Notes: generated by a model from the sequence alone, not told the origin. 64,000 nucleotides of DNA from Panorpa germanica (GCA_963678705.1 OY783205.1:24543034-24607033), one strand, 5' to 3'; counted from the first letter of the stretch, positions 12,360 through 25,640 are shown. Numbers and translations are program-made.

Positions 12360-13528
12360 CTGGAAATAAAATATATGTTAGTTTTAGAAATTTATTTTTT
12401 CAATTCATTTTTTAACCTTAGTAATTTTATTTAGTAAACGTCCATGTCGAATACACGAGAAATTATTAGTAATATTTTCGTGCCCCAACTTATAGTGACC
12501 CAAACTTTGCAAAATTAATCTAGGTTAAGGGAACTGTCTCATTGACAACCAACTCTACTAACTTTACTCAATAAAATAACTGAAAAACATTACTTAGTTT
12601 GTATATGCATTTTTAATCGAAACAAAACAAAGATAACAAAGAATTCAAGTGTAAGGTTAAACCTATGCGTCTATAGGTTTATATTTCTGATATTCGAATC
12701 TTAACAGCACGATAAACCATCCTAAATATTGCAAAATTTAGTACCTTTTTAAAAGGAATTAATTTCTACTTGTAGCATACATTCTTTTTACATTATAGAG
12801 ATATCTATACTTCAAATTACAAGAGTTCGGCGGCGATTCATACTTAAAACAAGTTGTGGGGTATAAACTGCCGATATAACTAAAAAGCACTGACTCACTT
12901 ATTTTTCTATAATGTATATAGACACGAATAAGATAAAATTCATTATCGTATTATAGATTTATACCGCTCTTATAACCTCTTTTAAGTATAAGTCGCCGTC
13001 GAACTATCGTAATTTGGACTATATTAATCTTTTATCATTTTCTAAAAGGTAAATATTTATATAATGCTCTTAAGTAACTTATAAATTAGCAATACAATTT
13101 CTGTAAAATGTTTTGTATAAAAAAAATATGTTCAAACTTCAAAAAACATAAATTTTGAACTGCCTTTATTTGAAAGTAAAGTTAATAAAAGAACTCTACT
13201 CTATAAAATGTATATATTCGTAAAAACGCTTCAGTTCACGTATGAGGTCGGTTTGTTTTCAGCCATTTTATATTCCTGACACATATCCATGCAATAGACG
13301 CGTTAGAATTCAATTTGAATGAATATTTTTCACACTTTTTTGATTTTAATCAACTTTCGAATAAATGTTGAGGTTATAAATATGTACTACAGGGTATGCT
13401 TGCTTGAATCGAATATTCTAAAATAAAACTTCTGTTTTATTCTTTATTTAGTTCTATATATTATATTAGATACCTTATATAGATTTATTTGTAAAGTATT
13501 TGCTTAAGCAAACGCTATTTTATATAAT
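12360..13528. other. Intron sequence, nothing recognised
   Basis: First 1.2 kb of the 8.3-kb intron next to the last exon. AT-rich, no repeat match within this window, no open frame of note. Confidence 0.5.
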
Positions 13529-13848
13529 TAACTAGCTGTCCCGGCCACGCGTTGCTGTGCCTAACGCTCTATATTACATTACATAGCGCCATCTATTGAA
13601 TATTTACTCAATCTAGTCAACAGATGTCGCCATCTTTTAAAATCGTTTGGAGCTAACAGATAATTAATAATTAATTGCAATAAGATAATATTGGAATCAT
13701 AAATTGAGATGTAAGCTATCCTATCTTTCCAGTTGGATCAAACTGCACACGGTGTACAAATTTGATTAAAATCGGTTAAGTAGTTTAGGAGTCCATCGCG
13801 GACAAACACGGACAAACAACGTGACACGTAATTTATATATATTAAGAT
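13529..13848 (+). mobile_element. RTE/SINE-type insect retroelement fragment
   Basis: Starts aactagctgtcccggcc and ends with a conserved tail: gattaaaatcggttaagtag, then a tttaggagtccatcgcgg block, gtgacacgta and atatatattaagata. From memory of insect repeats this tail is widespread and associated with RTE-type non-LTR elements or SINEs sharing their 3' end. No ORF. Confidence 0.6.
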
Positions 13849-14109
13849 AATTTTCAGTGAAGTGCTCTACTTTCTTCTACAAAGAAATGTTGTATACAAA
13901 AATTGTTGGAAATTGAGTTCTCTTTAAGATTGGTAAGAAGTATTTTTATCTAAGGACCTACAATTAAGGTGATATTGCAGAAAAACCGATCTTAGCCGCC
14001 ATTTTTCAAAATAGAGATCTACATAATTAAAATTGAAGCTGATAAACCAAATATTCCTAATTAGAACACCCACATCACTGAGAAAATTATGTTTAGCAGC
14101 TGTTCCACC

Positions 14110-14671
14110 AATGCGCTTGTGTCCTCATTTATTAGTGGTCGATTTTTCAATTGTTGATTGAAATTGATGTTAATAAATTTGTATTGGCGTGTCTATTTTA
14201 TTAAATATCTAAATATTGACGGAGATATAGCGATTAAAAATTTGAATTGTAGTTTTAGCGCTAGAAATGGTCGGCCATATTTGTATGACATGAAATGCAT
14301 TTTAACGTCAGTTATTTGTTGAGTAGGTCAGTGCTGTGGTAATGTTTTGTAGCTGTTGGTAGTCAAATAATCAAATCAAGTCAAAAAATAATAAGTTTTT
14401 ATTTTATTTAACCCTGCTAAGGCAGACATAATATTGAAATTTTATTGTTCCTCGAAATAACTGTAAATAATATTTGATATTTTGATATATAAATACATAT
14501 AGTAGAGATTTATGATTTAAGGTTGGTAACCTTACACAAGGATTGTGATGTCACATGCAGTTGGAATGTGTACATCGTTGAATCCGTTTAATAATTAAAA
14601 AGACAAAATGACTTTTTTAATTGTTAATATCACACTTTTATAGAAATTAAGACATAGGACACAAGCCCATT
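14110..14671 (+). mobile_element. MITE family A, copy 2
   Basis: Both termini are present (aatgCgcttgtgtcct at the left with one mismatch, aggacacaagcccatt at the right), about 560 bp. It lies in the 8.3-kb intron. Lacks coding capacity. Confidence 0.9.
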
Positions 14672-15492
14672 TGTCGTCCTATTATATAATATCCGTCTAT
14701 CGGCAATAACATTAATCGATAAATTTTGCTGACGTGTGTTAATATATTTAAAATGTATTATTATCTGATAATATATAAAATAATACAATATATTCTATAG
14801 ATATATGTAAAATGATAACAATATAATCAATATCGAAGTCCCCCAGGTACCTCCCACCTGTTTCCTCCCCTTTTTATAACTGTATTATATAAACATAACC
14901 TACAAAATTATTACTCCTGTCATACTTATACTTCAAAATGTTTTTTTTTTTAATCTTTAACAAAAGTTTTATAAATAATATTGCATCAACAGAAGTTTAT
15001 AAGGACTTTACAAGACACACATACACACACTTATGTTCATGCATACATACAAAAACGATATTTTTTATTATATTTTTTTTTTTTGATAAATCTGACAGAT
15101 TTGAAGGATATCTTTTGTAGTAGAACATCATTTTGCTTTTATATCGTGCGTGTAAAATGTAACCCCAAGATTTTGCTCTATATATATTGTACAAGTATGT
15201 AGTATTAATACAGTAAGAAATATATTCTTTTCGTTCGCGCCTTCCGAATGTCGTAATCCATCAAAAAATATATTTATTTATAAAGTTTTATAATATGTGA
15301 GAATGATGACAATATGTAGATTTTGAAATTTATCTTTTTATAAAATATTAGATAATGATTTATTTAATATAATCATTCTATTTACTTATCTGCATTTGAA
15401 TATTGGCAACACTGATACGATGACATATTGACATTTGCCATCACGCAGTCGTGATTTAACGCCGCATCGACAATGCACTGCAAATTGACTTA

Positions 15493-16054
15493 GGCCCGGT
15501 TTTATGGTTCGTCTTACTACCGAACTAAATAGGTAACTCCCGAATTAAACGAAAAATGGGTTTTATCATCAAGGGTTAACGCTAACTCGGAACTAAAATC
15601 GCGGAGTAAGATATCCCGTCATAAATCAAGGTTTAAATATTTAAGCCGGAGTAAGTGTGCAACAGAGATAAAATATCATGCTATCTCAGCCAGTTTAGCT
15701 ATCATTATTATAATATTTTATGTTATAATATTAAATTATTGTTTATTATGAATTTTGTGAGTGACCTTAATCAATTATCAATAACAGATGATGAGAAAGA
15801 TCAGCTATTATACAAATATAGTACTAAGTTGAGATATCCGTCATTTTTAAAACAATAATTAAACTGAATCTTGCATTCCCATGGGTTTACAACTGTAAAC
15901 AAATATTCGAATTTCTTAAAATATGGTTTACGTCTCTACTAACTAACACGGGATTAAATTTGGACCATAAAACCCGATACAAAAATAAGTACCGAACTAA
16001 ACTAACTCGGGGTTTCGTAACCCCGAAGTAAATAAAAAACCATAAAACCGGCCC
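15493..16054. mobile_element. PIF/Harbinger-like MITE with TTA target duplication
   Basis: A 562-bp element with 17-bp termini ggcccggttttatggtt (left) and the inverse of gggccggttttatggtt (right), one mismatch. It is flanked on both sides by TTA (15490-15492, 16055-16057), the duplication typical of PIF/Harbinger. The sub-terminal regions also face each other as imperfect inverted repeats (the ccgaactaaat and ctaactcgg motifs recur). Inside, 15748-15858 encodes a 36-residue frame starting MNFVSDLNQLSITDDEKDQL that could be a relic of the parent element. Confidence 0.8.
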
Positions 16055-16743
16055 TTAAAAGGGTTGGTTAATTTCAACCCAGCCTCGGCTGTAATTAAAA
16101 CAAATATGATTCCCACAAATAATCGGAAAGTGTACTCTGTTGAATGAAGTAACAATCACCTAAAAATATTCAACGGTGTAGTTTTAATAGCTATTTCAAA
16201 AAGAAACCAACCAATGGCCCATCTGTTATATAAACAAAAAGAAAATTATGAAGCAATTTTTTTTTATTTAGATAATGACACCGTATGGAGTAGTAGAGTC
16301 TATACTGCTGCCACCTATTAATGGTTAGTTTAATGAGATTATATATGCAGTTAAAACATGAAGTGAAGTTTGTGAATATATTTAAAACAAAGACATGATG
16401 TTTAAGAAATATAAAACAAATCTTTTAACTGTAGTATGAATTTTATTATCTCGAGAATTTTAAAAATATACATCTTAATGATAAAGTTCTTTCACGTTAT
16501 TACTATTAATACAAATTCATAGTTAACTAGTTTTTTTCTTCAATTTATAACGGAATGCTATTTAAGTAATCCTAGTACTGACACGAACTGACAGCAAAAG
16601 CCTGGATGAAAATAAAGTTTTGCGAAAAAAAAAAAAAACTATTTCAATTTTTCCAGAAACTTTTGTTTTATATTTCAATGATTTTTATTATGTATTTCCA
16701 TAAGTTTTGGCATATTGATGTATATATAAATAACTGACATATG

Positions 16744-16887
<144 letters not shown>

Positions 16888-17393
16888 TGTGTATATATTT
16901 GATACTAAAAACAGACAGGTGTCAAAATTCACACCTTTTTGAATGGATCAAAACACATAGCTAACAAAATTCTACAATAGAGGATAATACGCTAAAATAC
17001 ACAATTCTCCATTCTCTTCAGTTCCAGTATAAACTCTAGAATGTAGAATATAGAATGTAGAGTATCTCCACCATCACTCCCTCGCCCGTATAGCAGCAAT
17101 GTGCGTTCCACGTTATGCTGAATGAGTCTAATCATAAAACAGGGGGAGAGATAGGTAGGGGTCGTATTCCAAATATGAGTAAGGGTTCTAGGATGAACTC
17201 TATTATGTACTTTCACGCATACTACTTACTCTCCCACGCAAACATCCCTACGCGAATGAGGTATAGTAATATATGCTTTAATTGCATTTTAATTGACTCT
17301 ATTATTTACTTGTTGTAGTATTGGTTACTTCTAATACATATGTGCGATGTAAATGTTACGTTTATTAATTTAATTCCGGTATCAAACGATGCT

Positions 17394-17475
17394 ACGTTCA
17401 TGTTGGAAGAAGTTCGGGCTGTTGTCGGCCTTTTGACCCGCATCAAAAGCGATTTTTTTACCCCCACCACACAAA
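17394..17475 (+). repeat. Protein-like remnant shared with 25588-25640
   Basis: The block cgttcatgttggaagaagtt plus cgggc is identical at 17396 and 25589. In this copy the frame runs MLEEVRAVVGLLTRIKSDFF before degrading. The other copy has a deletion and rejoins at the Lys-Arg-Asp-Phe part. This suggests a decayed coding repeat, of unknown type. Confidence 0.45.
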
Positions 17476-18144
17476 ACATAACCTGCAATTCTCTATATGA
17501 TTAACACCATAATATACACTTGAAATATACAACTTCCTTTGTACAAATTTGTATATCTACCTCGCATTAAGAAGAAGCAATGAGCATGCTGGAATAACAC
17601 CCATTCTCAAGTTGGGCGGGCAGCAGTGTAATAGAAAATAAACAATGATAAACTTAGTATAAGGAGGATAAATTATAATTCATCAAATATGTATATAGCG
17701 TATGAGGTATATAGGATGTGTGGTATAATGTAGTATGTATGTAGAGGAAAACAGAAGTATAAGTTTTAGAGACAACCATATGAACGAACCAGTTAGATTT
17801 AGTTAAATATAGGCAACCACAATAGAGAGCGGCACAGCAATACCGTCGAAAGTGTATTCATCATATACCGTTTGTGTTAACGAGCTGTGGAAGTGTCTTA
17901 TGGTTCTCAATCTTTAATGATAATTAAGGAATTTCTACTCAGTCAAAAGATTCATCTAACTGGGATAAGTACAACTCTGCAGCCAACGTGCGGTGGGTTT
18001 TTGTTACGATTTTTTTCGTGTTCGGTATCATGGATTGATGGTATAATGATAAACATTAATGTAGAAGCCCGATCTTATGATAAAATGTGCGAAGTCTCTT
18101 GTTTTGTGACGTTTCTATCACTATTGTTCTTCAAATATAATTCG

Positions 18145-18263
18145 CATCAACTTTATCTTCATTTTTATTCCGATAAGCGGAGTAGTTTCGTCATTTTTAG
18201 CCGTTAAACAAACATTTCATATGAACGACTGTGAGAAACTGAACTGTAAATGAATTCTTTCAT
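18145..18263 (+). repeat. Dispersed repeat shared with 58864-58983
   Basis: About 120 bp, same strand, with blocks atcaactttatcttcattt, acatttcatatgaac, gagaaactgaa and tgtaaatga. The pairing is clear over its whole length. No termini are seen. Confidence 0.65.
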
Positions 18264-18730
18264 TTCTTTCATGAATTCTTTCAGCAATTGACTACTTATA
18301 ACATCGTTTTTTTAAGTATGCTTTATTAGAGTTGTTTAGTATTAGTACACTTTCATAATAAAAGTGCATATTATATGTGTGTATCGTTTTCTCCTTTCAC
18401 GGATCTGCTGTCCACGGAATTGGGTTGCAAACTGATATTTTAGGGGTTGTTTTTTTAATTATTCATTGAAATATTGGTTAATTGATGTATATCAAGGTTT
18501 TTATTTAATTAAACATCCAAAAATTACAAATTTATAATGTAGTTCAAGTTTGAATTATGCATAATATTCCTGTTTTTATTCTAGTAGTTAATAACGGCAA
18601 TTATTCAAGAAGTAATCTCTATTTATTCTTCGCTTTATAACACGTCATTATATGAAAACTTAATGGATAACAGCTGCTATTGCTGTGACGTTTGATTATG
18701 TATCTCTTTTACACTCCTATTGTTTTACAG

Positions 18731-18875
18731 AGATGACAATGATAGTGAGGAAGAAGCTAAGAAAAAAATGGGGTTAAGAACTCCATCATTTTTAATAAAT
18801 TTTACTCCTTTTATTATTAAATGGATAAAAATGATTATTTCAATCGTTAATAACTTCTATAATATTACGAATTAA
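18731..18875 (+). other. Weak exon-like open stretch behind a good acceptor
   Basis: The sequence cctattgttttacag is followed by a frame that starts DDNDSEEEAKKKMGLRTPS and ends at TAA after 47 codons. The first 20 residues look like a real acidic/basic protein segment. The rest (Ile/Phe/Asn-rich) looks like translated AT-rich DNA. It could be a terminal exon of a plus-strand gene nested in the 8.3-kb intron, a retrocopy fragment, or chance. No upstream partner exon was found. Confidence 0.15.
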
Positions 18876-20667
18876 GTAAAAATAATTATATATTTGAAAT
18901 TGTCTAATTTATAGTTTACTGAGAAGTTGTAGAATCTCTGAATGAACCATCATAATATGCGCCTTTAGTCTTTATAAAATAATATAGCGCCAACTCACGA
19001 AGTATTATACCATAACACGGGTACGAATATATCTACTTTTAATACAAATAGCTAATAGAATTGTTAAATTTAGATTCGTAAACGTATACTCGTATGTGAT
19101 ATTGTTTTATCTTAATGTTAAACAAATATTCAACCTGCGATGGATTTAGAGAGATTATAAGATCCTCCCATCCTATATAAATAAATACACTAAATATATA
19201 ATTTCAATTAAATCGTTGCGCAGTGTTAAGAAAATGATTCTAGTAAAAACATAAATTTCTCTTTTGTAAATTTGATATTTGATCAAGATTTGTAATATTT
19301 ATCCAGCTTGCTATGATCGTCGAATATTCCCGGATATTCCCATATCTATATTATAACTAAAAACGTGAGTTCTGTCTACTGCAATTATCAACTGTGTTGG
19401 CCGTTATCCCTACAGCGACATCTAAGGCGTTCATGAGTAATTCTTTTCACTAAACGGTCACTGTTTTACAGACAGACGAGCTTTGTACCAACTAAAGAAA
19501 TATAATTTCCTTACATATTTAATATTTATTATATCTTAATAGAATATAAATATTTATTATATCTAGACAGCTGTCACTTTCGACGCATGCGCATAGAAAA
19601 CAAATAGGAACGCACCTTCCTCTCTCGCACACATCTTGGACATACTTTTAATCTATAGGAAACATAGACTATTCACTCTCCATATATATATATATATGCT
19701 CTAACGATGTACCCAACAGCTAATTTAATCTCAAATTTTCATTTCGCGAGTTTTAAAAGCTAATATTTTTTAATAATACTGTTTATTTTATAATTACACT
19801 TATAAAAATTACCATAATCATTATTTTATACTCACTTAAAAATTAAATTATAAAAGTTATACGTTTTTTTGTCTATATACTTTAATGAGGCTATAATGAT
19901 GCAGGCATACGGCCTGTACCCCTTCTCTCTCCGCTTCCCCGCGGCCTGTAACGGTTGATGAATGCCCTATGTTAATTATTACAGCGTAATTAGACGACTG
20001 TAATATGCTTATGTCATTAAACATATGTCATTTATGGCCTTAAACATGGCCAACGGAGTGCCATATCTTGTTTATGGCAGTAACTCGTTATACATTACAA
20101 TTTAGACAACCCCAACTCGAATCCAACCAATACAAACTCGAATCTTCGAATTCTAGATTTTATATCTCTTATTTCTCTTAAGAAAATGATTTTTTTGGTG
20201 AAATTTACTAATTAAAGAATGATAAAGAAGGAATGGTTTGATAAGTGTTATTCGGACTCGGTATACTTCCCCATTAAGGCGAAACATTACTTCATGGTTA
20301 TATAGTTAGATATAGATGGCCACAGTGTACTAAAATGACAATCGATTTACAAATTTGTACTAGCACTCCATGTTTTCAAATATAAAAACGTTAATAACTT
20401 TGCACACGATTGAACAATTTAAGCAGATTTTTAATATCTAATTTAGACTGTTCTAAATGCGTTAAGGACGTTCTTCCCTAAAGACTCTTCTAAAAAACTA
20501 GTAAATTCTAGTTGAACCTACTTTAATCAAACTATAATTTATGTATGAAACAGCCCATAAACTTCTGTAACACTTTGATCCCAATTTGAAAGGTCACTCA
20601 GTTTGAAAACTATAAATAATCCCCAAAATTTCGCTACATTTACTAGTAGATAAAGTTAGAAATTTAC

Positions 20668-20875
20668 CTCAATATTAGCGGGAACTAATCCCCCGGGAGG
20701 TCGCATCCCATAGGCATGGGTTACATGTCTAGGCAGTGGTGTAGGTCTTGGATTTTCTGGAAGGTCTTCATATAAAACAGCAGCTCCTGGAGTACTACTG
20801 CCTTGACTATCACAACGTCCCGATCCAGGGTTATTACTTTTACATGGAATAAAGTTTTGGACTTTTCTTCTGTGT
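20668..20875 (-). CDS. Internal exon: juxtamembrane cytoplasmic tail
   Basis: This is a 208-nt exon between a strong acceptor (minus strand, atttcttttcag) and the donor GAG|gtaaat. Its first base completes the Lys codon split from the transmembrane exon, and the following 69 codons end in phase 0, fitting the last exon. The protein begins with the basic stop-transfer run KHRRK directly after the membrane helix. It continues with a Gly/Ser/Cys stretch, a tyrosine motif LYEDL, and PTPLPR, which fits the PxxPxR class II SH3 ligand. The open frame reads on into the intron on both sides, so only the splice borders and phase define the ends. The intron to the next exon (12360-20667) is 8,308 bp. 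Confidence 0.87.
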
Positions 20876-22681
20876 CTGAAAAGAAATAAAAGAAGTGTTA
20901 TTAATTTATTTAAAAAATATATACTTGTATTCATATTTACATGGAGTATAATCTGCTAACTGTTTATTTGTAATTATAAAAACATAATTAAGATCTTAAA
21001 CTATCGTATTAAACTAAATTTAAACTTAAACTGTTATCGTACTTCAGCTCGTTCACCACAAAGATAAATTATTCGTTGATAATTACGAATTTAAAATCAA
21101 AACTGTATTAATTATAAATGCGTGGATTATTTTATCGTTGTTATTTGAATTTTGGATTTTTTTCACTAATTAAAAGTTTATTTATTACGTCATAATTTTA
21201 CGTAGCTACAAGAAAATATCTTTGCTCTATAATAGAGAGACCGATTCAGAAATTCACTCTACTTAGAATTAATCGCGAAGCAGATTGCATATAACTCTTA
21301 TCCCAATAGTTATATCTATACATTAGTCTGACCCACATTAAACCTTGGTATTTCTAGCTACGCCTTAATGTTTGTTTAAATCCTTTAAATACTACCTGGA
21401 AATATTAAACACTTAACTAATCTTAATTCAATCTTAATAGAGAGACAGTTTTGTTATCAACAAACAAAACAAAAACATGTTTTGTTTTATTTTAACACAG
21501 TTCTGTTTTTTTTACACTGAACAGACTGGTTTTGTTTTTAGTGTTTTTCTGTGTGTCCCATAAAAATTATAAACATGAAAAACAACAACTGACAAGCGCA
21601 AATGTTCACAAAAAACAAAACTGCGTGCTCAAACCAAGCAGACTAAAAAACAACAACAAACGTGTTTCGTTTGATTTTACCGACTCCAGATGGAAATGTG
21701 TTTTGTTTATTAAAACAGCAACAAAAGACATAACTGTCGCACGCAAAGTACACTTAAGTAAAGTATAACTATAATGATATTAAAACTTATAACTTATAAA
21801 TATAATATTCATCATTCTACGTATATTTTAAATTAAAGTCAACGTTGTTATAATGCAGACAATGAGTTTTTTATATAACCAGAGTTATATACGATTTTAA
21901 TCGATAAAATTTTAATACGATTTTAAATCATACATATTAACGATGAATTTACTTTTAAATGCTTTAAAGTTTAAACGCAATTTAATTGAAATATACTTGT
22001 GACGTCAAATGCTTAAATCCCACAGAGAAAACCGCTTTTTAAATATTTTATAATTCTATTAGAGGTAACTCGGTTTTATAATAATAATTTGATTACCATT
22101 TAAAATGTAATAAACGAAGTAAATTTCATGTATTTCATGCAAATGAATGTGTTACGTCAGAAAATGTAGAAAGAAGTACAGTCGGCGATAGGCAACTGTT
22201 TTATCACACATTTATGACCATTTTAAATGTACATTTATTTGAATTTGGTTGACTAATATACATTTTTGAAAGTATTCAATAAAAGACCGTATTTAGGTAA
22301 GCGTTCATAGGTATTTGACGCATCGGATTTAACGTATTAACCATGGAAGATATAGTAATCAGCAAGAAATGCGTATATTGCAACAGATAACTTGAGTGCA
22401 TCAACTTTTGATAATTATTAGCACTAAAATAAATATATACATTTATAAACATTTGTAATACATAATTTATAGTCTATAAATACGAGTATGGGTATTTAAA
22501 ACACAGATATTAAACTAGATTTATTGATTAATTCAATAAGGTTTTCCAGAGTTTCTCTGTTTTCAAATATCAGCTTATAATCTTTAGGAATATTACAGTT
22601 TAAACCATTAAAGAATTATATGTTTTACTATAGTGGGCTATTACATTTTTCACAGATTGGTTGTGTGGTTTTTAGTATTAT

Positions 22682-22981
22682 CTGATGACGTCATTTGAAT
22701 AACTGATTTCAGTTTACTCGGCGCGAGTTGTTGATCTAACAGTAGGCAGCTACTGCCTCTGTATACTCGCATGTCAGTAGCTCGGTAGCACGATCATCAG
22801 TAGCTAGTTAGCTTGGTGCAGTGTACCACAAGGTGTAAATTGTATTGTTGCCGACTACATAGCATCGGAAATAGTCGTAAACTATCGCGAACCTCTGCGA
22901 ACAACTCGGTAAAGGTTACAAATGACTGAAAGAGATGGGAGAGACGACTAGCGAGTAAAAGTAAACAATGTCACAGCTCGA
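22682..22981. promoter_or_regulatory. GC-richer island with CRE-like tgacgtca beside the minisatellite
   Basis: A 300-bp patch of near-balanced base composition in a strongly AT-rich intron. It contains a perfect tgacgtca palindrome (22684-22691) and repeated cagtagct/agctactg words. No coding frame. It may be a regulatory element or an internal transcription start. This is inference from composition only. Confidence 0.25.
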
Positions 22982-23477
22982 ATGCCAGCTCCTGCCTGAC
23001 TTGCATATGACAGTAACTGGCAGAACTAACTCGCCCTAAAATATTGAATATTAAAAACTAAAATGACATTTTATTAAACAGCGCATTTTAAATATAACAT
23101 ATTAATAATGCCAGCTACTGACTGACTTGCATATGACAGTAACTGGCAGAACCAACTCGCCTTAAAATATTGAATATTAACAACTAAAATGACATTTTAA
23201 TAAACAGTATGTTTTAATGACATTTTATTAATGCCAGCTACTGACTGACTTGCATATGACAGTAACTGACAGAACCAACTCGCCTTAATACATTAAATAT
23301 TAAAAACTAAAATGACATTTTATTAAACAGCATATTTTTAATGAAATTTTATTAATGCCAGCTACTGACTGACTTGCATATGACAGTAACTGACAGGACC
23401 AACTCGCCTTAATACATTGAATATTAAAAACTAAAATGACATTTTATTAAACAGCGCATTTTTAATATAACATTTTG
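22982..23477 (+). repeat. Four-unit minisatellite, period 123-126 bp
   Basis: Units start at 22982, 23108, 23231 and 23355. Each begins atgccagctactgactgact (first unit with two changes), continues ttgcatatgacagtaactg, then ccaactcgcc, and ends in an A/T-rich half with aaaatgacattttattaaac. Unit differences are few, so the array is fairly young. The unit starts resemble the island just upstream (cagtagct words), from which it may derive. Confidence 0.9.
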
Positions 23478-24279
23478 TTACAATATCAATTTTACGAGTA
23501 TCTACTTCGTATACTTTTTTATTTGTCTCTGGTACATCGATTTACCTTTTAAACTTTTAATATCATTCTTGTAACCGTAATATAGGTCATAGCATTCGTA
23601 CATTTATCGATACCCTCTAATAAAACCACCCCTTGCGTTTGTATCCTAGACATAATGTTTGTACAAGCGGTTGAGTAATGGTATTTACGGTATTCGATTT
23701 TGATTTGTGATTTTCCTTTTGAGGTGGATTGCCGATATCGTTTAAACTGATGATGAAATTCAATATTACATTCCAGGTTTACTTTAGTAAATTCTTTTAC
23801 ATTTTCTAAATCTATTTCGTAATTAATAACATTCTCTAAAAGTATCTTTTACAAATTTAAAATGATATTATGTTCATTCAATTGTAAAATATTATATATT
23901 GACAGAGCACTCTATTTTTTAAAGTATTGAATTACTTTTTAAGGTTTATGAGATGAATTTTACTGATCACTGATTAATTTCAAAGATATTAATATATTAT
24001 GATTGGTTTTCATTTATTTTTAATCTGAAATGTTATTTGGATTTATTTAAATATTGATAAATGACAAAGATAATCCACTTTTTGTTTGAGCTTCAAATTT
24101 AAAAATAGTTGAGGAATAGAACGTGCTCATGCACTTAAAAAATAGATTTGTTTAACTAAATGAATGTTCTTTGTAAGTTGACACTTCTATTTCAGATTAA
24201 AAATCAGTTGTACGTAGCATTAACAATTTCTAATCCGGCAACGCTATTTGAGTTTAGAGAGGGTACAAATTTTAAATCA

Positions 24280-24955
24280 ACAGACAAAAACGATGAAAAA
24301 AGCATATTTTCGATAATGATTTTTGACGACACAGTTAATATATAATTATTTCTATAATTACTACATAATAAAATGACATTTAAAGAATACTTTGTGAAGT
24401 TTTTATAAATAAATATCAAGAAATGAGCCATTGACAGCGAATCTCCGCTGACGTCACAAAAAAAAGTAACATTGCGGTGCTACTCATAACTCATCACTGG
24501 ATTTTCTGAAATCGAAAAACCAAACTGATTTCATTAGTTGATAAGTTTCTGCAGGTAACGCTGTCGAGTTTTTTTTTTTTTATTGATTTTTCAATTTTTT
24601 ACAGCACTTAAAAGTCAAAATACCGATTTTTCATGAAAAAATCAGATACTTTGTTATTTTAAAATACGTTAAAATTAAAAAATTAAAAAAAACTCCATAG
24701 CGTTACCTCGGCATTTATGTAAAGAAAAAGTGTGCAAAATTTCAAAAGAATCGGTCCAGTAGATTTTGAGCTAGAAAGGGGAACGACGTCTGAAAAAGCT
24801 ATGTGTGACAAACCGTATTTAAAGCAGACTAGAGAGGTGGAGACTCAAAACTCTATATCTCCGAAAGTTTTACTCCAATCGACTTCAAATTTTTACACAG
24901 TAAACATTATATGTTGTACAATAATATACCCTGCCTCCCCCCTTAAGTATCCAAC
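24280..24955 (-). repeat. Dispersed repeat family B, copy 3
   Basis: Inverted copy lying in the 28-kb intron. It ends at a C-rich flank (cctgcctcccccc) that mirrors the G-rich flank of copy 2, which suggests that a G/C-rich run belongs to the element end. Confidence 0.8.
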
Positions 24956-25587
24956 ACATCTAATCCAACCGACAAAGTAAAAATACTACAAATTTAAGCA
25001 TAAATTAGATTTACCAAATTCTGAAACATTCTCAGTGTGATGTTTTGTCAGTTGTTGCATCTTATTAGTAACAAACGTTCAAAATAGAGTGAAAGGGATA
25101 AAAACTATTAACCTATAAATATGTTAAACAAGGAAAGAGTATGATAAAGATGTAGAGAGAGTTTATTTCTTGTTTTATGTACTTAAGAAGACAATAAGAT
25201 GTCAAAAAGTGTGACGTTAGACTGTCAGTATAGTCAAGATCTTGTCATTTTTGATGTTTCTTGTCGTATTTAATAAAATAACTTCATGGTAAATTGTCGT
25301 AAATCTGTCGTATAAGTTAATCCGTTAAAGAGAAATTAAACGTTTTGATAAACGTTTTAACGTTTTACGTTTTATATATAATCTGTTTATCTTTGAATGT
25401 GTGTGTGTGTGTCGTGTCTATGTATTAACAAAGACTTCAGTTTATATTTTACTTATTTACGTGTAAATTTATATATAAAGGCAAGTACACACTAGTGCAA
25501 CTCTCCTGAACAATACAACACTTTTTCAATTTATTTTATTTAATGCCGCGATGCTAGAACTAAGCGTGTCCAATGTCATGAGTCCAA

Positions 25588-25640
25588 CGTTCATGTTGGA
25601 AGAAGTTCGGGCAAAAGGGATTTTCTAGCCCCACTACACA
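25588..25640 (+). repeat. Second copy of the protein-like remnant
   Basis: Same start as at 17394 with a deletion after cgggc, then aaaagggattttctagcccc matching the aaaagcgattttttta and ccccc part of the first copy. It lies about 30 bp upstream of MITE A copy 3. Confidence 0.45.

Larger units (their letters stand above)
16888..22680. other. Non-coding stretch around the 20668-20875 exon
   Basis: Apart from the exon, the repeats listed and the weak frame at 18731-18875, I see AT-rich DNA. Two local oddities: a GC-richer patch at 19905-19960 (ggcatacggcctgtacc followed by C/T-rich sequence and cgcggcctg), and a stretch at 21450-21720 where tgttttg-like and caaaac-like words recur many times. 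Confidence 0.4.

Noticed and set aside
11954-12415. 153-codon open frame on the plus strand
   Set aside because: It is the antisense of the well-supported last exon. The minus strand has splice borders, phase and motif content. The plus frame has none.
20656-20934. 92-codon minus frame taken as a complete small gene
   Set aside because: Its start and end codons lie in intron sequence. Splice borders at 20668 and 20875 and phase agreement with both neighbours show it is an internal exon.
22982-23477. CRISPR-like regular repeats
   Set aside because: Units of about 124 bp are homologous over their full length, with no unique spacers, so this is a minisatellite in a eukaryotic genome.
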